From the NCBI GenBank assembly GCA_002420315.1, contig DIHU01000201.1:1-7515 (forward strand): a stretch of DNA of 7,515 nt, read 5' to 3'. Positions 1 through 7,130 of the stretch are shown here, piece by piece. The stretch comes from Akkermansiaceae bacterium UBA5688. GTDB taxonomy: Bacteria; Verrucomicrobiota; Verrucomicrobiia; Verrucomicrobiales; Akkermansiaceae. Under the pieces are notes generated by a model, which worked only from the letters and a program-made list of their open reading frames with translations, was not told where the DNA came from and searched no databases. The position numbers were made by a program, and so were the translations under genes. The stretch's first letter is position 1. Every line of letters starts with the position of its first letter.

Positions 1-30
1 TGTCATTCTTTCGGAAAACGGGGCTTCCTG

Positions 31-2058
31 CTACGGCTTGAGATGTTGCTGGAAGAACTCAATACGTTTGCGGCGGAAGTGGGGAGCTTCGCCAGCTCCG
101 TGTCCGGCTCCAGGGATCATGTAGAAGGTGAAGTCTTTATCTGCCTTGATGAGATCATTGATGATTTGATAAGTGGACGAGGGGTCTACGTTTTTATCCA
201 GTTCACCCACGGTAAGCATAAGATGGCCCTCTAGCTTGGGAATGTGAGTACGGTTAGAGTTTTCGACATAGGATTCATTAAGGGGCCAGTCGAGCCATTG
301 CTCGTTCCACCACATTTTGTCGATGCGATTGTCATGACAGCCGCAGTCGGAGACCGCGACTTTGTAAAATTCGGGGTGATGTAGGAGGGCGGCGGTGGAA
401 GATTGGCCTCCGGCGGAGCCTCCGTAAATTCCGACGCGGGTAATGTCCATTTCTGGGTGTTTGGTGGCGGCAGCCTTCATCCATTTAATACGATCGGGGA
501 AGCCGGAGTCTTTGAGGTTTTTGTATGCGACTTGCTGGAATTTTTGGCCGCGGTGGTTGGTTCCAAGACCATCGATTTGAACGACGATGAAACCGCCTTC
601 GGCCATTTCATATTTATGGCTAGACCAACTGCTCCAACTTTTTGGGACGAAAGACCCGTGAGGTCCAGCGTAGATATTTTCGATGACAGGGTATTTTTGA
701 CCTTTCTGGAAGTTGCGAGGTCGCCAAATAACGCCGTGAATGTCGTATTCGTTGTTGCGGTCCTTGCAAACAAAGCGCTCGGGGCGTTGCCAGTCGATCT
801 TTAGCTCTGGTTTGTTGAGAATGGCGACGAGTTTAGTGTCTAAAGTACGACGGACTTCGTAGACAGGTGGATGATCAACGCGGGACCACTTGGCGAGATA
901 GTGGGATTTATCGGGCGAGAATGAGATTTCGTGAGTACCGTTTGATTCGGTAAGGAGAGTGAGCTTAGCGGTGTCAAGATTGACAAGGGCGTAGTGGAGA
1001 TAATAAGGGTCTTGTTTTGGGTAATATCCGGAGATCTGCAGGAGGGCGGTTCGTTTTTCTTCATCGATGGCGACGACGTCGCGGACCACCCACTTACCGC
1101 TTGTGAGTGGGCGAATAACGTCTCCTGAATCTCGGTTGAGAAGATAGAGGTGGTTGAAACCGGTGCGTTGACTGAGCCACAGAAGTTCGTTTTGATTACG
1201 AAGAAAGCGGTAGTAGCAGTGCTCGAAGACGTGGACGAATTTGTCTGACTCCTCGGCAGCGAGGATTCGTTGGAAGCGGGTCTTCGCGTCGATTTCGATG
1301 ATACGGTATTTCCCGAAGCCTCGCTCGATGTAGGCAAGAGTTAGCCGGTGGCTTTTTTCGTGCCAGCGAATGTCCGAAATAGAGTACGGGTTTTTGATGA
1401 GAGTGGGGCTGACCCGAATAGGTTTACGATCGTCAGTAAAGAAGATGATCGGTTGGGAAACGTTTCGGTTGTCGCCGGGTTTTTCATAATTATGAACGAT
1501 GTGTTTGGGCTGGAGTTGGTCCTTGGGTGCGGAATCAATCAGATGAACCTGATAGGTTGGGTGGTCGCTACGGTGGGTTAGGAAGAAGCAGGAGGAGTCG
1601 GTATGCCAATGAATACGCGAGTCATAGCGTGATCCTTTTGGAGGTTGCGAAAGTTGTTTTATTTTCCCGCTGTTAAGATTCTTGAGGGTTACTTGGTTTC
1701 CAAGGCTAAGCTCCCAGTTGCCATCGGGAGATTTCGTGGAAGATCTAGTCCAGTTGCGGCCTGGGCTTCTCGCGAAGGCTTTTGGTTCGAGGGAGTTTTC
1801 TGCTTGCTTGTCGAAGGGGGCTTCGATGACCTTGCCCGATTGGAGCTCGAGTTGGTAGGATTTCTCGGAACCGTCGAGGTTAGCTTTGAAGAGAAAAGAA
1901 TTATTATCTGTAGACCAGCGGTGGGTCAGCCTCGTGTTGGGAACCTGGGTGCGCTGTTTTTCATAGAGGCCCTGCATTTTAGCGAGCCAGGATTTGGTTC
2001 CACCGTGCTCAGCTGAAAGCGACTGAATCAGGGTAAAGAAAGCGAGTAATCTGATCAT
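31..2058 (-). CDS. Secreted S9-family serine peptidase (prolyl oligopeptidase / DPP-IV fold)
   Basis: Predicted exported serine peptidase that cleaves peptides, probably small ones and possibly near proline. From the ATG at 2058 it is 675 residues. The first 16 residues (MIRLLAFFTLIQSLSA) look like a signal peptide with cleavage after Ala16, so it should act outside the cytoplasm. Residues about 30-430 are rich in short WS/DG beta-strand repeats, as in a DPP-IV N-terminal beta-propeller. Residues about 435-675 form the alpha/beta-hydrolase domain. The nucleophile is Ser548 in YGGSAGG (codon 415-417), with Asp621 in GELDKNVDP and His653 in GAGHGAGE completing the triad. The DWVYEEE double-glutamate motif of classical DPP-IV is not visible, so strict dipeptidyl peptidase activity is doubtful. 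The frame stays open upstream to a GTG at 2127, giving 698 residues, but that start would bury the signal peptide 23 residues inside. Neither start has a strong ribosome binding site. The family call is firm; the substrate is unknown. Confidence 0.92.
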   Translation of the reverse strand: MIRLLAFFTLIQSLSAEHGGTKSWLAKMQGLYEKQRTQVPNTRLTHRWSTDNNSFLFKANLDGSEKSYQLELQSGKVIEAPFDKQAENSLEPKAFARSPGRNWTRSSTKSPDGNWELSLGNQVTLKNLNSGKIKQLSQPPKGSRYDSRIHWHTDSSCFFLTHRSDHPTYQVHLIDSAPKDQLQPKHIVHNYEKPGDNRNVSQPIIFFTDDRKPIRVSPTLIKNPYSISDIRWHEKSHRLTLAYIERGFGKYRIIEIDAKTRFQRILAAEESDKFVHVFEHCYYRFLRNQNELLWLSQRTGFNHLYLLNRDSGDVIRPLTSGKWVVRDVVAIDEEKRTALLQISGYYPKQDPYYLHYALVNLDTAKLTLLTESNGTHEISFSPDKSHYLAKWSRVDHPPVYEVRRTLDTKLVAILNKPELKIDWQRPERFVCKDRNNEYDIHGVIWRPRNFQKGQKYPVIENIYAGPHGSFVPKSWSSWSSHKYEMAEGGFIVVQIDGLGTNHRGQKFQQVAYKNLKDSGFPDRIKWMKAAATKHPEMDITRVGIYGGSAGGQSSTAALLHHPEFYKVAVSDCGCHDNRIDKMWWNEQWLDWPLNESYVENSNRTHIPKLEGHLMLTVGELDKNVDPSSTYQIINDLIKADKDFTFYMIPGAGHGAGEAPHFRRKRIEFFQQHLKP

Positions 2059-2332
2059 GCGGAAGACTAGCCTTGTCCCCGAATTCTGGTAGGAAAAAGG
2101 TGAGAAGTAATTGAGGAGGAAAGCCACGATGGAACTGGCTTAGTTACGCACAAAAGAAGATGAACGAAAAAATCCCGATTATCTTTTTTATAAGAGTTTT
2201 TATGGTTCATACCTCGTCCATGTTGGCTACGGCAAGGGCTGCAGCTTTTTCAGGCGTTTCCTTCAAAGTTTGAGTTGAGGCTAATGGTGATCTACCTGTC
2301 TCCAGAGTTAGGCCGTTAGCGGTTTAGGAGGT
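2059..2332. other. Intergenic gap between peptidase and membrane protease genes, possible promoter
   Basis: No gene is supported here. The part from 2159 to 2206 is AT-rich and, on the minus strand, contains TATAAA and GATAAT, which could serve as a -10 region for the peptidase gene. A weak pair, TTGCCG (2230-2235) and TATGAA (2206-2211) with 18 bases between, also fits a sigma-70-type promoter at 4 of 6 positions each. On the minus strand, 2207-2323 is a 38-codon open frame without a credible start codon (it ends VANMDEV). I treat it as non-coding or a remnant. The end nearest the peptidase overlaps its possible GTG-start extension (2059-2127). Confidence 0.25.
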
Positions 2333-3256
2333 CTAAGAGGATAATAGGACAAGGCGAAGGAGCGATTCGCCAAGGTCGAGGAAGTTGTTCCACCATTGGA
2401 AGAGGAAGCTACTGAGTTGAACTTCCCTTGAAGTAGCGCAGAGGATCAGGGTGAATAGAATAAGATTCGCGAAGATGATGATGATCAGGGAAAAAAAGGT
2501 GCCGTTCTCTTTGAGGTCGGGTTGGTCCTTGGGGATCATCCAGACTGTCCAGATAATGTGGAAGGTCCAAGTAAAGCCAAGTAGTCCGGTTAGGATTAGA
2601 CCTCCAGCTGGGATGTCCCACCAGAGGCTAACAAAGCTGTGAAGGGAGATGAGGACGGCCGACCAAAAGGGGATAAAGTAAGGGGAAAGGGCGATGAGAA
2701 TATTGGATTTATTTGTCATCACGTATCCTCCTTCAGTGCTGAAGTGAATCGCGCTGATGCGTCCTCCACAGACGTAAACAAACATCGCGTGGGTCATTTC
2801 GTGGCCAAGAACGTATAAGTATAGCAGGCGGTCATTGGCTATTCCGGCGATAAACCAACTGAGCATCGAGCCGATTCCAGCGATAAAACAAAGAAGCTCC
2901 GTGGAGTACCAAATCGTCTGGAAAATGCGTTCCTCACCGCTTTCTTTCATCAGAGTAATAGCCGTGATGAAGCAGAGCGGAATAAGGCAGATTCCAAGAC
3001 CCCAATGTAGAATACGGCGGGTCCAGGGGAGGCGGAGTAATTCATCATCGTAAAGATCACTCGCTCTCGCTGTGTCAGCGATCGCAGCTTGCCGGGTCAT
3101 GCCACGGCGTCTGCGATCTCCCCTTAGATTGACCTGAATTTGGGCTCGCTGGTGAGCACTAAGAAGACTTGCCCCCCAACCGGCACGACGCTTCCGGCGG
3201 GAGCGGGAGCTCTTGTTGAGTTTGCTGGAAAGTCTGCGATTGCCCATCGAGGTCAT
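2333..3256 (-). CDS. Multi-pass membrane zinc metalloprotease, M50 / site-2-protease-like
   Basis: Likely intramembrane or membrane-embedded zinc protease of 307 residues. The sequence LGHEMTHAMFVYVCGG carries an HExxH motif (His152, Glu153, His156) inside a hydrophobic stretch, followed by Gly-Gly and an SPYFIPF segment (191-197), the layout of M50 and M50B-like site-2 proteases. Hydrophobic segments lie near residues 84-104, 118-139, 146-163, 186-208, 215-240 and 254-274. A third zinc ligand is less certain: Asp247 in KDQPDL is a candidate, standing in for the usual Asp of the M50 LDGG motif. The first 80 residues are hydrophilic and strongly basic (RSRRKRR at 18-24, RRRR at 48-51), so the N-terminus is probably cytoplasmic. 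The ATG at 3256 gives the longest form; ATG codons at 3247 and 3100 are alternatives, and none has a clear Shine-Dalgarno sequence. It is transcribed divergently from the branching enzyme gene. The substrate is unknown, and it could also be a membrane protein that has lost activity. Confidence 0.78.
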   Translation of the reverse strand: MTSMGNRRLSSKLNKSSRSRRKRRAGWGASLLSAHQRAQIQVNLRGDRRRRGMTRQAAIADTARASDLYDDELLRLPWTRRILHWGLGICLIPLCFITAITLMKESGEERIFQTIWYSTELLCFIAGIGSMLSWFIAGIANDRLLYLYVLGHEMTHAMFVYVCGGRISAIHFSTEGGYVMTNKSNILIALSPYFIPFWSAVLISLHSFVSLWWDIPAGGLILTGLLGFTWTFHIIWTVWMIPKDQPDLKENGTFFSLIIIIFANLILFTLILCATSREVQLSSFLFQWWNNFLDLGESLLRLVLLSS

Positions 3257-3335
3257 TAAGGTAACTAAATTATTTGAAAAAATAAAGAGAATGTCTGGGA
3301 TTACCTAGATTTTTTGGCGTGTCCTTTGCTAGAGT
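3257..3335. promoter_or_regulatory. Divergent promoter region between membrane protease and branching enzyme
   Basis: These 79 bases separate two outward-facing genes, so both transcripts probably start here or just inside the flanking genes. The left half is AT-rich (a TTGAAA at 3274-3279 followed by A-rich sequence, and a T-run at 3310-3315). I cannot place a well-spaced -35/-10 pair on either strand. The assignment rests on gene orientation, not on recognised boxes. Confidence 0.35.
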
Positions 3336-5300
3336 GTGGGTGTGAGTGGAGAGAGAAAAGTCCCTGGGTTAGTGGCAGTTGATTCTTGGTTAGAGCCATA
3401 TTCCACCGCGATTCATGATCGGACGGCGAGATTTAAGGGGCGTTTGGCCGAATTTAGACCACTGCTGGAATTTGCGACGAGTCATCAGACATTAGGTCTT
3501 CATCGCGAGGGCAATGATTGGGTATTTCGGGAATGGGCTCCAAGGGCCAAGGCACTTTTTTTGATCGGAGATTTTTGTGGCTGGTCGAGGAAGAAGTATC
3601 CTTTGCGGCGTTTATCAGAAAATGGAGTTTGGGAAGTGAGGCTTGCAGGGAATACCTTAAGACATGGCGATTTGTATAAAGTTCACATCGAGGGAGTGAA
3701 TGGAGCACACGACCGCATTCCTTCTCATGCCACTTTTGTGGTCCAGGATGAGGCAACCAAGGAGTTTTCAGCCCAAGTGCAGGAGTCATCTGAATATTTT
3801 TGGGAAAATGCTGCTCCAGAGGCTGTAAAACACCCAAAAATCTACGAAGCCCATGTTGGCATGGCTACCGAAGAGTTTCGGGTGGGAACCTATCGTGAAT
3901 TTGCGGAGCAAGTTCTTCCGCGCATAGCGCGACTGGGCTATAATGTGGTGCAGCTCATGGCGGTAGCCGAGCACCCTTACTATGGGTCATTTGGATATCA
4001 TGTTGCCAATTATTTTGCGCCCAGTTCGCGATGTGGACCGGTCGAAGATTTAAAATATCTCATCGACACGGCCCATGGGATGGGGATCGCGGTGTTAATG
4101 GATATCGTTCATTCGCATTCGGTTAAGAATTTCGCGGAAGGGTTGTCATCGTTTGACGGGGAAGAAGGGCTTTATTTTCTTGAGCGCGACCACCCGCAGT
4201 GGGATTCACGACTTTTTGATTATGGCCGTTCTGAGGTCTGCCGCTTCCTGCTTTCAAATTTGGCGTATTGGATGACCGAGTTCCGTTTTGATGGTTTTCG
4301 TTTCGACGGTGTAACTTCCATGCTTTATCACCACCATGGTAATGTTTCGTTTGATCATTATGATAGATATTTTCACGAAGGTGTGGATTGGGACGCAGTG
4401 ACTTACCTGCAGCTGGCGAATCAGTTAATCCATGAGATCAATCCTGATGCCCTGAGTATCGCGGAAGATATGAGCGGAATGCCTGGGCTTTGCCGACCTC
4501 TAAACGAAGGGGGAATTGGTTTTGATTTCCGCCTAGCGATGGGCATTCCGGACTACTGGATTAAGTTACTTGAGCACACTAGAGATGAGGATTGGAATCT
4601 CGAGGAGATTTACCATACGCTCACAAATCGCAGGCACGGAGAAAAAACCATCGCTTATGCCGAAAGCCACGACCAGGCTTTGGTTGGTGATAAAACTCTC
4701 GCCTTTCGTCTGATGGATGCCGCGATGTATCATCATATGACAAAAGGTGATGATAATGTGATAATCAGTCGAGGAATGGCGCTACACAAGATTCTCCGTC
4801 TGATGACTTTAGTTCTTGGTGGCGAAGGTTACCTCAATTTTATGGGTAATGAATTTGGTCATCCCGAGTGGGTAGATTTCCCCAGCGAAGGGAACGAGTG
4901 GAGCTATAAATATACCCGTCGTCAGTGGTCTCTTGTAGATCACCCTGACTTAAAATATTGCGAGTTGGAGGCGTTTGATAAGGCTATGATGAAAGTTGCA
5001 GATAAGATTCTCGCTGCACAAGGGGCCATGATACTAAACGTGGATCAAGTAAACCAGTGCTTACAGTTTGAGCGAGGCGGACTCGTCTTTGCTGTGAATT
5101 TGAATCCTACGGATTCTTTCGCTGACTATGAGTTCCCAGTTCATAACGGAGGAAGCTATCGGTTGATCCTGTCGTCGGACGATGCTGAGTTCGGCGGGTA
5201 TCACCGAACAGATAGCTCAATCGACTATCCCGCGGTGGCTGGGCGGGTGAAAACCTATTTACCCTCTCGCACTATACTGGTGTTCGCGCTCAAGGATTGA
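3336..5300 (+). CDS. glgB: 1,4-alpha-glucan branching enzyme, eukaryote-type GH13 (GBE1-like)
   Basis: Cuts alpha-1,4-glucan chains and rejoins the piece through an alpha-1,6 bond, branching glycogen in the cytoplasm. At 654 residues it is close to eukaryotic GBE1 in size (human about 700). Residues about 55-150 form the CBM48 beta-sandwich (LHREGNDWVFREWAP, LIGDFCGW). The GH13 barrel follows at about 165-540, and a C-terminal beta domain ends in LPSRTILVFAL. GH13 motifs are intact: DIVHSHSVKN (Asp256), nucleophile Asp324 in DGFRFDGVTSMLYHHHG, acid/base Glu377 in SIAEDMSGMP, and Asp446 in AESHDQALVGDKT. GEGYLNFMGNEFGHPEW at 497-513 is near-identical to animal GBE1. These motifs separate it from the classical GlgB of Escherichia coli, which has a different region I and an extra N-terminal domain. 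The start is a GTG; a GTG at 3342 is equally possible, and a later start at 3372 would cut into the conserved PGLVAVDSWLEPY segment. No other glycogen gene is in the window. Confidence 0.96.
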   Translation: MGVSGERKVPGLVAVDSWLEPYSTAIHDRTARFKGRLAEFRPLLEFATSHQTLGLHREGNDWVFREWAPRAKALFLIGDFCGWSRKKYPLRRLSENGVWEVRLAGNTLRHGDLYKVHIEGVNGAHDRIPSHATFVVQDEATKEFSAQVQESSEYFWENAAPEAVKHPKIYEAHVGMATEEFRVGTYREFAEQVLPRIARLGYNVVQLMAVAEHPYYGSFGYHVANYFAPSSRCGPVEDLKYLIDTAHGMGIAVLMDIVHSHSVKNFAEGLSSFDGEEGLYFLERDHPQWDSRLFDYGRSEVCRFLLSNLAYWMTEFRFDGFRFDGVTSMLYHHHGNVSFDHYDRYFHEGVDWDAVTYLQLANQLIHEINPDALSIAEDMSGMPGLCRPLNEGGIGFDFRLAMGIPDYWIKLLEHTRDEDWNLEEIYHTLTNRRHGEKTIAYAESHDQALVGDKTLAFRLMDAAMYHHMTKGDDNVIISRGMALHKILRLMTLVLGGEGYLNFMGNEFGHPEWVDFPSEGNEWSYKYTRRQWSLVDHPDLKYCELEAFDKAMMKVADKILAAQGAMILNVDQVNQCLQFERGGLVFAVNLNPTDSFADYEFPVHNGGSYRLILSSDDAEFGGYHRTDSSIDYPAVAGRVKTYLPSRTILVFALKD

Positions 5301-5306
5301 TTTAGT

Positions 5307-5323
5307 GTGACAGCTTTGGTCAC
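5307..5323. terminator. Small hairpin between convergent genes, possible weak terminator
   Basis: GTGAC (5307-5311) and GTCAC (5319-5323) form a 5-base-pair stem with a 7-base loop, just after the branching enzyme stop and downstream of the methyltransferase gene on the other strand. The position suits a two-way terminator in a 63-base convergent gap. The stem is short and neither strand has a following T-run, so this may be chance. Confidence 0.22.
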
Positions 5324-5363
5324 CTCGCGGTTGTCGTAAGATCTTTAAAGGCTATCCGGCAAT

Positions 5364-6116
5364 CTAGTCTTTTTGTGCGACTATAAGTAAACTGTCTCTG
5401 AAAAAAGGGAGATTTCGGATGGGGTTCACTATGAATTTCGCTAAGTTGCGGAGCTTGTTGGGATGAGATTTCCAGTCGCGAAGGGGGAAATAACCAGTTT
5501 CGTTTGAGCGGCCAAGGTGAGAGTAAAATGAGATTGTTTCGCTCCGTATGATACTCAAGGAAGTGGTGTTAAAGCATTCTAAAACCTCTGCCACGGTATA
5601 TTCTTTCCAGTGCCCATGACCTTCGTCGTCAACCTCGGGTTCTTCCCATCGGTTTGGAATGAAGAAGTTTTTGTTAAGGGCCCGCCGATTTGGGGTCGTT
5701 AGAATGAGCCGTCCCCCTGGTTTTAGGCAGTGTTCGATCCCTTTGAAGAGTTCATCAAAAGATGCCGGATTCAGGTGCTCAAAGACTTCGGTGAAGAGAA
5801 TAGTGTCGAAGTGGTTCTCCGGAAAAGGGAGGCTGGGATGATCATTTAAATTGTGGTCAAGCAAATCGATCCCGGCGTCGCTAATGATGGGAAGACGGTC
5901 GGGTTTGAGGTCAATCGCGGTGACCTCCCAGCCGCTGCGCCGGAAAAATAGGGAAAGGTAACCAGGCCAGCATCCGATATCGAGGATGCGTGGTGTAGCA
6001 GGGCTCACCGACCGGACTGATTCCGCGCTGACTCGGAAACGGTGCTCGTGATTTCGGAGGTAGGCTTCGTCTCTCTTTAGATCTTTTTTGACCCTATCAA
6101 AGATCTCGTCGTCCAT
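5364..6116 (-). CDS. Class I SAM-dependent methyltransferase, substrate unknown
   Basis: Predicted to transfer a methyl group from S-adenosylmethionine to an unidentified acceptor; 250 residues, probably cytoplasmic, with no signal peptide or membrane segment. The Rossmann-fold motifs are clear: motif I ILDIGCWPGYLS at 44-55, where Trp50 replaces the usual Gly of GCGxG; acidic Asp69 at the end of strand 2 (VTAIDLKPDR); HFDTILFTEVFEHL at 102-115; and LKPGGRLILTTPNR at 131-144. This matches the Methyltransf_11/23 type. The C-terminal third (GHGHWKEYTVAEVLECF, then a basic stretch) probably forms the acceptor site. The ATG at 6116 lies 12 bases after the pdhB stop, so it is likely the third gene of a pdhA-pdhB-methyltransferase transcript. 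The context does not reveal the substrate: proteins, lipids, quinones and sugars are all possible. The fold is firm, the function open. Confidence 0.87.
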   Translation of the reverse strand: MDDEIFDRVKKDLKRDEAYLRNHEHRFRVSAESVRSVSPATPRILDIGCWPGYLSLFFRRSGWEVTAIDLKPDRLPIISDAGIDLLDHNLNDHPSLPFPENHFDTILFTEVFEHLNPASFDELFKGIEHCLKPGGRLILTTPNRRALNKNFFIPNRWEEPEVDDEGHGHWKEYTVAEVLECFNTTSLSIIRSETISFYSHLGRSNETGYFPLRDWKSHPNKLRNLAKFIVNPIRNLPFFRDSLLIVAQKD

Positions 6117-6128
6117 GTGTTCTTAAAA

Positions 6129-7112
6129 TTAAGCGATGGTCAGAACTTGAGCAACAATTCGTTCGGCATTGGGAAGCTGGTCCTGCTCGACATGAGGCGA
6201 GTAAATGGCGGGCGCATCGATGGTGCAGACCCGTTTGATAGGTGCATCAAGATAATCGAAGGCGTATTCTTGAATGAGAGTTGTGATTTGCGCAGAAACT
6301 CCACAAAAGGGCTTCGACTCGTCGACGAGGACTGCTCGATTAGTCTTTTTTACGGACTTAATAATTGCGTCTTGGTCGAGTGGGCGGATGGAGCGGAGGT
6401 CAACCACTTCAGCGTTAATATTATGTTCGCTGGTAAGGATTTCAGCTGCTTCGAGGCACCGAAGGACGCTCGCTCCGTGGGCGATGAGTGAGATGTCTGA
6501 GCCTTCACGCTTAATGTCAGCTTTTCCGAGAGGGATGAGAAAATCCCCTTCTGCTGGATCAGGGACTTCGCCTACATTTCCATATAGGGTTGTGTTTTCC
6601 ATGACATAAACAGGATCGTTATCACGGATGGCGGTTTTCATCATTCCTTTAGCATCGGCTGGAGTGGCGGGCGAGCAGACCTTGAGGCCGGGGAAGGCGG
6701 CGAAGAGACCCTCGGGAGTGTGAGAGTGGGTTGCACCCACGTTGGTTCCGCCGTTAGCGGGTCCGCGCATCACGATGGGGACATTAATGAGTCCGCCGGA
6801 CATGTAGCGGCAGCAAGCGGCGTTGTTCACGAGTTGGTCAAAAGCTACTGAGTGGAAAGACCAGAACATCAATTCCATGACTGGGCGGATACCGAGCATA
6901 GAGGCTCCGATACCCATACCAATAAACCCAGCTTCGGAAATCGGAGTGTCAACGACCCGTTTGTCGCCCCATTTGTCCCAGAGGCCGCGAGTGACCTTGT
7001 AGGCCCCGTTGTATTGGGCGACTTCTTCCCCCATGAGGACAACATTCTCATCGCGGGCAAGCTCCTCGTCAAAGGCTTCATTTAGAGCGTCACGGTATTC
7101 GATTTCGCGCAT
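6129..7112 (-). CDS. pdhB: Pyruvate dehydrogenase E1 component, beta subunit
   Basis: Beta chain of the alpha2-beta2 E1 enzyme, which decarboxylates pyruvate with thiamine diphosphate and passes the acetyl group to the lipoyl domain of E2, feeding acetyl-CoA formation. It is 327 residues, normal for the family. Visible hallmarks are VVDTPISEAGFIGMGIGASM, with Glu60 matching the residue that activates the thiamine pyrimidine ring; CRYMSGG and VPIVMRGP at 101-118; and VGATHSH, with His129 matching the conserved active-site His of human E1-beta. The C-terminal transketolase-like domain (about 200-325) includes VVDLRSIRPLD and the ending SPHVEQDQLPNAERI. Branched-chain 2-oxoacid dehydrogenase beta chains are related, but the motifs read as pyruvate type. 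The gene begins 18 bases after the pdhA stop, implying one transcript and equimolar production. No obvious Shine-Dalgarno sequence precedes the ATG. Confidence 0.96.
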   Translation of the reverse strand: MREIEYRDALNEAFDEELARDENVVLMGEEVAQYNGAYKVTRGLWDKWGDKRVVDTPISEAGFIGMGIGASMLGIRPVMELMFWSFHSVAFDQLVNNAACCRYMSGGLINVPIVMRGPANGGTNVGATHSHTPEGLFAAFPGLKVCSPATPADAKGMMKTAIRDNDPVYVMENTTLYGNVGEVPDPAEGDFLIPLGKADIKREGSDISLIAHGASVLRCLEAAEILTSEHNINAEVVDLRSIRPLDQDAIIKSVKKTNRAVLVDESKPFCGVSAQITTLIQEYAFDYLDAPIKRVCTIDAPAIYSPHVEQDQLPNAERIVAQVLTIA

Positions 7113-7130
7113 GATATTTCGGTTTTAAAA

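Noticed and set aside
1..30. Possible terminator hairpin after the peptidase stop (GGAA and TTCC arms)
   Set aside because: The arms are only 4 bases, no T-run follows, and the window ends there.
403..804. Open frames on the plus strand across 43-2016, including 133 codons here and 123 codons at 1645-2016
   Set aside because: They lie opposite the S9 peptidase gene, whose frame has an intact catalytic triad and a recognisable fold. Their translations show no domain or motif, so they are antisense shadows.
840..1337. 165-codon minus-strand frame inside the peptidase gene
   Set aside because: The translation is Ser/Thr/Pro-rich low-complexity sequence in an alternative frame of a well-supported gene, the usual pattern of an out-of-frame reading.
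2166..2190. A-run followed by T-run (AAAAAA...TTTTTT), considered as a terminator for the membrane protease gene
   Set aside because: The pairing would be only A-T, with no GC stem, and it lies over 140 bases past the stop codon. It fits better as AT-rich promoter sequence.
2067..2210. 47-codon minus-strand frame beginning at ATG 2208-2210, overlapping the stop of the start-less frame by ATGA
   Set aside because: The GAGGT directly abuts the ATG, too close to act as a ribosome binding site. The second half is just another frame of the peptidase leader region, and no motif is visible.
6117..6491. 124-codon plus-strand frame next to the methyltransferase start
   Set aside because: It is antisense to pdhB, which is unambiguous, and its translation resembles no known domain.
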